This document shows positions 57,040 through 64,000 of a stretch of 64,000 bases of DNA, piece after piece. How positions within the stretch are numbered: position 1 is the stretch's first letter; every line of letters starts with the position of its first letter. The notes beneath the pieces were generated by a model. The model was not told the DNA's origin and made no database searches. It was given only the letters and a program-made list of their open reading frames with translations. The stretch is from Dipteris shenzhenensis (lineage: Eukaryota; Polypodiophyta; Polypodiopsida; Gleicheniales): NCBI GenBank assembly GCA_047967505.1, contig CM106539.1. One strand, 5' to 3'. A program made the position numbers and the translations under genes.

Positions 57040-58095
57040 GCAAATCCACAGCTCTTGATGATTCCTTTTCTACGTCCTCAATGTAGCCACACTTAATTGA
57101 CTTATTAATGAGTGCAGTACTATCTGACTAGTGTGGTTTAGTAGTATCAAAATGATTAAGATTTCCCTCTTCTAGGTTGACCATGTTGGCACACACTATA
57201 AGCACTACAACAATGGTATATAAGCTTGGTTTCACAGATGTCCTCTACATTTTCTTATAAAATTTCATAGCCTACTAACCCTAGCCTAGCTGGGTAGTAG
57301 ATGAGTCAATGGTAGATTGTCAATTACTTTGAATGCCTCATGCATGTTTTTGAATGCTATAAATACTAGTCAAAAGACTAGCTAAACTTTGTTATAAATC
57401 ATGGCACCTAACATATGTGGTTTGTGCAGAAAAGTAAGAAAGTAGAAGATTGAAATAACAATATAGTGTCTAGAGCATTTGATAGGTTATTACAAAGGAA
57501 GCTGCTCCTTTGGTTTCCTTGTTAGCATCAAGAGCTAGGAGCCTTAGGAGATAATTAAATATCCACCATAAGATGTAAAGCTACATACAAAAAGGCCTCA
57601 GTTGCCTTCTAAGTTTTCAAAACAACTCAGTTTTGACAGGGGAATTCCACAAAGCTCCTACTTAGCTCCACAAGATTTGTGCCCATAGTAGCTTGACAAA
57701 ATTAAAGTTGGAAGCACACATTTAGTTTTGTGAATCTTGGAATCTTCTCTATATATGATTTGCTAATGGATAGACAAAAATAGCCCTCTTATCTCTATAC
57801 TAGAAAGCATATGTTTAACACATCTTTTTTGAGATGCTCTAGGGATGCAAACAAGGAAGTCATAATTTGGATCTATGCTTATACCTACATCTTTTCAAAC
57901 AATTGTAGGGCTTTCTCAATTTTCCCATGCTTAACATAAGCTGCAATCTATGTATTCCATGACATCACATCTCATATATACACAAACCTTGGAACATTGC
58001 ATATGCAGCCTCAATGATGCCACACCTACAACAAGGTGCTTTTAACAAAGATATAAAAGAGTAGTTCTCATTTCAATGTGTTTTCATACATCATC
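57040..58095 (-). pseudogene. Pentatricopeptide repeat (PPR) pseudogene
   Basis: Minus-strand pieces at 58020-57985 (CGIIEAAYAMFQGL), 57970-57890 (DVMSWNT then IAAYVKHGKIEKALQLFEKM) and 57125-57060 (ALINKSIKCGYIEDVEKESS) match the PLS-type PPR pattern (A-L-I-X-M-Y-X-K-C-G-X-I-E-D-A ... M-X-X-R-D-V-V-S-W-N). PPR proteins bind organellar RNA. Stops and frameshifts separate all pieces. About 760 bp between the last two pieces have no recognisable repeat. Confidence 0.6.
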
Positions 58096-58229
58096 TTCCT
58101 AGTGCATATGTCTAATATGGTAGCACATGCTTCGAGGTTGCACATTAGTAAGTTAGTAGCACAAACACAAATTTGTGTTTTGGTATTGTGTTACTCTTGT
58201 GCATCTTAATTCTAGTAGAATGCTTGTGA

Positions 58230-58645
58230 AAATCAATTCATCTCATTGAAGAGTATTTGTGCAATTTAACTTCAAGAGCACTCGAGTCTTTTGAGATGGT
58301 CTATAGTTCCCTTGGATAATGCTCATGAGAATCAACTCATCTCATTGAAGATTTTTTGAACAATCTAGCCTTCAAAGCACTCGAGTCTAATAACATGGTC
58401 TGTAGTTCCCTTGGCACCATGCTCATCTCGTTAAAGTGTGTTTCTGCAATCTAGTCTCAAGAGTAGTAATCTTTAGACATGGTTTATGATTCTTATAGCA
58501 AAGTGCTTGTGAAAATCAATTAATCTCATTGAAGTCTTTTTGTGCAATCTAGCCTTGGGAGCACTCAAGTCATTTGATATGGTCCGCGATTCCCTTAGAG
58601 GAATGCATGTGAATCAATTCATCTCATTGAAAATATTTGAAAATT
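58230..58645. repeat. 98-bp minisatellite, five copies
   Basis: TCTCATTGAA (or TCTCGTTAAA) occurs at 58241, 58340, 58426, 58524 and 58622. Spacing is 98-99 bp apart from one 86-bp copy. Each unit also holds GTGCAATCTAG(C/T)(C/T)T and GGTCT(A/G)TAGTTCCCTT. Confidence 0.9.
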
Positions 58646-58649
58646 TAAA

Positions 58650-60160
58650 ATTTTAATGTTTTAAAAAGTTTTTTAGTGGCTTGAGAATGTTTCTCCAATA
58701 TTGTCACATAGTTGACCTGGTATGTAAGCGTCTCTCTCTAGAGTAAACAATTAGACCTACAAGAGTGTGACTACCAAATTTCTAAGCCCATAAGTCCATC
58801 GATTGGGCTAAGGAAAGCAACCACTAAGAAGGAAAACAAAAAGAGCTAGCTATAATAGATGAGCACCTCTTGCCTTAACCACTATATATGTACCTTCATA
58901 TGACTAGAATATATCCAATCTTACACAATAAAATTGCTATCCAACTAGATAAGCACCTCTTGCCTTGACAATATAGTATTTATTTTGCAATAAGTATTCA
59001 TAGTCTTGAAATAAGCATTCATAGTGTCGGAGTAAATGAAACTATTAACTACTAACCCCGAGTAATTAAGTGTCATTTTGAAACAAATCCAAAGACAAGC
59101 CGAATTAATCGCATCACAAAAATTATGAAAACGCTATTAATAACCAAATGCCTTTTATTACTTCATTATCCTATGTTCTAAATTCTTACTTGGGGGGAAA
59201 TGGTGAGTTAGATATAAAAGATAGTCTAATTTCTCAACGGAAATGCAATTTACAAGCAAGACTAATCAAATACATCAATGATACAAATAGCTTGCCATAA
59301 CCGTTAAAAGATAAACATAGTGCAAAAATGTCAGGAAAGAAAAACATTTTAAAATTATCCAATATATTTATGCCATTTCACGATGTGAATAAGTGGCATG
59401 CTAACAAGGTTTACTATAAGGGGGATACGATTGAGCATTGAGATGCAAGCATATAACAAGAAGGCTTGAATGTTGGGAAAGGTTACAAGAAGGGAAATGC
59501 AAAGATAAACACACACATACACACACACACAGAATTTACTGAAGTCTCCACCAATGACCCAAGGGGCCTAAGTATGAGACCCAAAAAATGAGTTACAAGT
59601 TGGACCGACCAAAGGGGAGAGCCTACATGCTGCTCCAATGATTAGCAAAGCTCTATTGACTAGCCCAAAGGAAAATTAGGAAGGAGCATCTCACATGGGA
59701 AAGTCCATTGCATCTTGGAGATACCTCATACTTTTGCATTTGAGGTATTCGTAGATTTTTTTTTCCAAGATGGGTGCAAGATGACACAGGGGTATCTCAA
59801 TAAGTAGAACCATTTTGCATGGAGTTGAGAGAGGGATGTTTTGGTGAGGGGAGGAAAGACTAAGCCCAAATGTGATGAACCTCTTCTCAAGCCTTAGTTA
59901 GGTTTATTGAAAAGGAAAGGATGCAAAAGGAGCACTTTAGGGAAGGATAATGCTACCCAAACGATAGCACTAGTGAGCAATCGGCCTAGCTTGAGGGAAA
60001 CAGCAGTTACATGGGACTCCACATTGGACAGGCCTCTTAGCAAGCTCCATCATCTTCACCTGCATATATATCCCACATACAATTTGTGAGTCCACAAAAG
60101 TAGCCTTGCTCCCCCACTCTCTTAGCCCCTTCATTTCATTTAGTGAACTCTCTTAGACTC
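58650..60160. other. No recognised gene
   Basis: AT-rich DNA with a short (AC)n near 59508-59531. AGATGAGCACCTCTTGCCTT recurs as AGATAAGCACCTCTTGCCTT about 100 bp later (58859 and 58957). No coding motif is seen. The last part lies downstream of STAY-GREEN (minus strand) and may hold its polyadenylation region. Confidence 0.5.
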
Positions 60161-60162
60161 TC

Positions 60163-60268
60163 TTAGCCCCTCCATTCATTCAGTCTTTGCATCACTTGAA
60201 CTTGGCAAGAGTTTAGCCCCTTCATTCATTCAGTCTTTGCATCTCTTCAACTTGGCAAGAGTTTGCAT
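60163..60268. repeat. 50-bp tandem duplication overlapping the 3' end of STAY-GREEN
   Basis: TTAGCCCCTTCATTCATTCA, then GTCTTTGCATC and AACTTGGCAAGAG, occurs at 60163 and 60213 (period 50); a shorter third start lies at 60122. The right copy covers the last dozen codons and the stop of STAY-GREEN on the minus strand, the left copy its 3' untranslated part. Confidence 0.88.
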
Positions 60269-61771
60269 GTGTTTCCCTGCCTCTGCTGCATGGGCTTGTC
60301 CTCCCAACGGCCCCCAACACTCCACCCGATTCAACTCCTTCACATTCGAGTGAAAATGCACCCACACTGGCGCAGCTTCCAGCTCTGATACACACACCAG
60401 TATCAATCTCAGGCATTCAGCACCACAGGAAAGCACCCACATTGCATTGCAAGTAAAGTAGCAAGCCTTAGCCTAAATTTACAAAACAGTAGCATTGATA
60501 CAGATAGGAGTATACAGAACAGAAGTAAAGTAGCAAGCTTTAGCCTTAGCCTTGATATACAGAACAGTAGCATTGATACACACACGAGCAATATACAGAA
60601 TAATAGCGACCTGGATGCTTCCTTAATAGAGCTCCATCCCCATGCCGGAATGCCTCCAACACCTGCATAGATTGACAAACAAGGCAATCCTTCAACAAAG
60701 ATACGTGCAGGCACAACTTCTAAATTGGTTTTGAGCACAAAACGTACTCCCAGCTCGACCATCTTAGCAATTACTTACCACCGGTAGTTCCCTTCGGAAA
60801 ATGTAGAATCTTAACTGAGCAATCGCATCAAGAAACCAGTGATCGCCGCTTATGTGACAATGCACTTGAAGGGACATCGATCCCTGACATTTCGTCCACT
60901 TTGCCACGACGTCATCTCTCTGAAGCCTCCTGTACCAACCTTGTAACTGCAAGACTGGGAAAGTTGCGTCACAGACAGCTTTCTCTCAAACTTCATACGC
61001 ACGTTTCCCGTAATTTGGGTAGTCCCAGCTGACAGAAATCTCTTGTACCTGAACTTGATTGATACTTTGAGAGACGCCGAGCGTGAGCTTGGCAGTAATG
61101 TCGCTGTGCGTGAGTGTGTAAATTCTAGGGAGCTGCTCCGGATGTTCATCTACATCCACGCCCAAAAACAAAACCTTTAGCTTCGAGGCTTCGAATATGG
61201 CAGGTCCGAAGACCTGTGAAACCTGAAAACGCAGACCCAACAAGGTGGGAGTATCAGCTTTGTCTTCTTCCGTCGCTCCCATTCTCTCTAGTGTGTGTGT
61301 ACTCAACAGGGCACTGCATTGCCTGGTTCCATAGTTTCACAGCGGGCATTCCACCGAATTTCGCTTCTTAGAACGCAATTCTTGGGAAAGCTTTGAACTA
61401 TTAACAAATAAGATACCCATTCCATAGTTTAAAAACCGCATTGTGTTGCATTCTCCGTCTTTCAACGAAACTCTGCCGAAGCTTTCAATTGCCAGCGAAA
61501 CAAGAAATCATATTGTGCAACATACCAAGCTGGACAGCCATGGAGTAGGATCGGGCGGGGAGCCTCTGCAATGAAGCCGGTGCGGGATTCTGGGAGAAAG
61601 CTTGAGGGAGGGGAGGTCCTCATAGGAGCGGTAGCATCGGAGGCGCTGCAAGAAATGGGAGGGGAAGGCTGTAAAGGTGAGCGTTGTGAAGAAGAAATGG
61701 GGGAGGCAATGTCGGGAGAGGGAGGAAGGAGCTCGGCAAGCAGGCAATGGAGGAGAGGCGATGGAGGCCAT
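60230..61771 (-). CDS. SGR: STAY-GREEN Mg-dechelatase, five exons, about 264 residues
   Basis: STAY-GREEN removes Mg from chlorophyll a in plastids, the first committed step of chlorophyll breakdown. Exons on the minus strand: 61771-61526, 61222-61049, 60946-60779, 60662-60611, 60384-60230. All introns are GT-AG, and phases agree (0, 0, 0, 1). Exon 1 gives a Ser/Pro/Leu-rich start (MASIASPPLPACRAPSSLSR) fitting a chloroplast transit peptide. Then come VFGPAIFEASKLKVLFLGVD, YTLTHSDITAKLTLGVSQSI, LQGWYRRLQRDDVVAKW, MSLQVHCHISGDHW, ELPV|VLEAFRHGDGALL and VWVHFHSNVKELNRVECWGP, which follow the family in order. Length is close to Arabidopsis NYE1. The C-terminus ends LAKLKRCKD without the Cys-rich motif of many SGR proteins. 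An alternative acceptor 9 bases inside exon 2 is possible. No frame breaks are seen, so the gene is probably functional. Exon 1 start is inferred. Confidence 0.93.
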
Positions 61772-62380
61772 GGGCAGCTGCTGCGCATGGCGGGGGGAGG
61801 TGGAGCTTGGGAGGAAGACGAAGATTAAACGCCATATCCACAGTCCATCTCTGAGAGTGTTTTTTCTTGACTTTGCAAGAAGATGGTGCTCTATTCATAG
61901 TGTCTTTTTGTTGTTTTGGCATCAAGATGGTGATCCACACTTATTGTGCTCCTTTCAATTTCCACCTCATATTCCCCCCCCTCCTCACCCTTTCTTCTTT
62001 CTCCTCAGTTGAGTTGCACGCCACGGACAGGGTTAGGTGAGGTGATCGCTACAGGGTGTGCACAACACGACAGACAGAAGAGCCCTCTCATGATGGTTTC
62101 CGACCACTTGCCTACCCATCGAGGACGAAATAGCATTGGAGGTTGCCCATCGTCGTGCATGTAAGAATACAAGTTGTGCATAAAACAGTATTTTAAATTT
62201 CTCCCAATGCTAAATGCATAGTTCTGCTTAAATTTTCCCATTTAAAACAATCATTATGGTTGAGTCAAATCAATCCTTGTAGCTAGAGATCAGGGTGATT
62301 GTAAGAGTTCCACACCATACGATCTTTAATGGCATGCCATGAGCTATAGAAAAAATTCAATAAAAACTCGCAAAAACTTA
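61772..62380. promoter_or_regulatory. Upstream region of STAY-GREEN
   Basis: This lies 5' of the SGR ATG on the minus strand. It is GC-richer than its surroundings up to about 62160 and has pyrimidine-rich runs (61960-62010). A weak TATA-like CTATGAATAG (minus strand) sits about 120 bp before the ATG. I cannot point to a specific binding site with confidence. The left part (61772-61860) is probably 5' untranslated leader. Confidence 0.35.
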
Positions 62381-62389
62381 CTCGCAAAA

Positions 62390-64000
62390 TGCCAAGCCCA
62401 ATGATTATGGGCAATCAAAGAAGGACTAAACATTGCATTCCATCAAACCCCTTTAATGGGAATGTCCTTCCTTTAAGTCAAACCAAGAGCTTGTCGGTGC
62501 TTCTTGAAAAGCTCTTTCCCAAGTGGTTTGGTAAAGATATCTATAACATTCTCTTTAGTGTCATAATGTTGCAATATGATGTCACCAAGTAACACTCTTT
62601 CTCTGATGAAATGCTCTTTGACATCAATGTGCTTTGTCGTGGAGTGATATACTGGATGTTTGGCTAATGCTTGAGCCGATTGATTATCATAGTATATTAG
62701 TGTTGGCTTTGACCCTTGGGCGCCAACTCAATATGTGATATGTTACTACCCTCGTCCAAAATCTAGGGTATGGGGGGACAAGGTCCATATATAATATGCA
62801 TGGATTTCCTTTAAAATTTTCAAATATGCAAGGGAAAAATATGAAAATTTCATGTCCCCCCTCCCACAAAATATAAGGTATATAGCTTGAAAAATAGGCA
62901 AGATTTTTCATAATATGTGAGGCCTAGGGGGGGGGGTCTTTTGGATGAGGGGGGGTAAAACAAAAAATACACTCTAAAATTTAAAAACCCATGTCCTTTC
63001 AAATCAATGTAACCTTTTCATGTGTTACCCAAATTTCAAGGTGTAAAGACATATTTGAAGCTCTTTTAGTGTAGAATACAACCATGTTAATTTGAATAAT
63101 TTCTACTCATGGCATATTATTAAATTCATCTCATACTCAAGATTTTGATAGGTTTTCTTACTAAAGGGAGTTGACACCCTAGGGCTTTGACTCATCAAAT
63201 TAATATGTTTCTGACAATAGTCTTCTGAGCCATATAGCCTCATATGCACTTATTGTGTGCCCTATATTATGCTTCAATTGAAGACAAAGAAATAATCAGC
63301 TTTACTTGTTTGACAACCATGATATAGTACCTTTATGAAGGAAACATGCATAGCATTGTGTCGATATCCTAGTCTCATGATCTCCTCCATAGCCACTGTT
63401 ACAGTATCCATGCAACCTTGGATGACTTCCTATGTATTCTATTCCAAAGTGCCTGGTACCTCTGATATATCTCAAGACTCTCTTGGCCGCATTCTAGTGA
63501 GACTATTTTGGATTTGCCATAAACTACACAAGTGAGCTACCTACATAATGAATATCTAGCCTTGTGATAGTCAGATATATAAGAGATTTGATCAGTTGCC
63601 TACTGATAGTACTTGTCATGGACTACAGGTAGGCTTTTCTGGATCTTTTGTAAGTTTCAAACTCTGTTCCATGGGAGTGGTTGCAATCTTGCAATATGCC
63701 GTATGAAACTTCTTTTGGAGGCTATCCACATATTCTGCTAGCTCATGAAGGTATTGTCTGAGTCTTTACAGAATTCAATACAGAGACAACAGTGCATAAG
63801 TCCAAGATCTTTCATGTCGAATAATCTTGTTTCAGCTTCTTGATGAAGCTCTCATTGCTTCCTGTCACAATCAAATCATCTACATACAAAAGTGCAATAG
63901 TAATGTCTTTCCCTTGAACTTTGTATTAGAGAGTATGATCTGCATTGGAATTCATGTATCCCAGATTAGCCAAATTCTTGTCGATTCTACTATACCAACT
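62390..64000 (-). mobile_element. Ty1/copia relic, RT and RNase H, minus strand
   Basis: Runs off the right edge. Minus-strand readings: near 63900, ALLYVDDLIVTGSNESFIKK (catalytic Y-V-D-D of copia RT); near 63250, EAIWLRRLLSE (RNase H); and 62700-62480, SKPTLIYYDNQSAQALAKHP, then HIDVKEHFIRERV and IFTKPLG (C-terminal RNase H). A purine-rich tract (minus strand, about 62450-62475) after the coding end may be the polypurine tract. A TIR element splits RNase H. Stops and frameshifts occur. This is a different copy from the one at 15.1 kb. Confidence 0.88.
62713..63182. mobile_element. 470-bp non-autonomous TIR element in copia RNase H, 8-bp target duplication
   Basis: The left end CCCTTGGGCGCCAACTC pairs with the right end GAGTTGACACCCTAG(GG) as terminal inverted repeats of about 15-17 bp. 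GGCTTTGA is present on both sides (62705-62712 and 63183-63190). The copia RNase H reading stops at one side and resumes at the other, which fixes the limits. No coding capacity. An 8-bp duplication with these ends would suit hAT. If the terminal G or C residues belong to the element, the duplication is 6 bp. A related copy lies at 32913-33260. Confidence 0.85.

Noticed and set aside
61620-61940. Alternative STAY-GREEN start at an upstream minus-strand ATG (MAFNLRLPPKLH)
   Set aside because: Its frame stops inside exon 1 and does not reach the splice donor in phase; the ATG at 61771 does.
61571-62012. Plus-strand frames of 85-111 codons across STAY-GREEN exon 1
   Set aside because: They are antisense shadows of the GC-rich transit-peptide exon and its leader; no motif, while the minus strand fits the SGR model.

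Overview
The window is nuclear DNA from a land plant with a large, repeat-rich genome. Evidence: several Ty3/gypsy and Ty1/copia relics, a plant CACTA transposase, PPR fragments, and two plant genes read from exons with GT-AG introns (STAY-GREEN Mg-dechelatase and a vacuolar-type amino acid transporter exon). I cannot fix the lineage; the sparse genes and decayed nested transposons would fit a gymnosperm, fern or lycophyte as well as a large angiosperm genome.

Layout. 1-3.3 kb: broken Ty3/gypsy relic, followed by a partly duplicated 191-bp repeat. 3.6-8.0 kb: nothing recognised. 8.196-14.696 kb: a structurally complete chromodomain Ty3 element (two 295-bp LTRs, PBS, PPT, 5-bp target duplication) inserted in a second copy of the 191-bp repeat. 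15.1-18.66 kb: copia element cut off before its reverse transcriptase. 18.66-21.6 kb: tandem array of four large foldback units with microsatellites. 21.7-29 kb: tandem and composite minisatellites. 29.13-29.59 kb: a diverged foldback of the same family. 29.9-32.7 kb: minus-strand Ty3 relic with PBS and 5' LTR. 33.4-34.45 kb: array of a short palindromic repeat. 34.8-36.1 kb: another minus-strand Ty3 relic. 36.1-36.9 kb: coiled-coil gene fragment. 37.34-37.80 kb: intact amino acid transporter exon. 38-42.7 kb: Ty3 scraps, one split by a small TIR element. 42.8-46.0 kb: duplications, including a long (CT)n. 46.2-47.8 kb: an unrecognised four-exon gene model. 48.9-49.5 kb: purine-rich tandem repeat. 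49.7-52.7 kb: degenerate CACTA transposase. 53.7-54.6 kb: kinase-like pseudogene. 57.0-58.1 kb: PPR pseudogene. 60.23-61.77 kb: five-exon STAY-GREEN gene, minus strand. 62.4-64.0 kb: minus-strand copia RT/RNase H, split by a 470-bp TIR element with an 8-bp target duplication.

How it fits together. Most of the window is layered transposon insertion and tandem duplication. Nesting is directly readable at three places: the chromovirus in the 191-bp repeat, a TIR element in copia RNase H, and a TIR element in a Ty3 gag. The plausible working genes are STAY-GREEN (chlorophyll breakdown) and, less certainly, the unrecognised four-exon gene. The transporter exon has no partner exons in view. The least explained items are the foldback family with its central GTTAAC cores, the palindromic minisatellite, and the four-exon gene.
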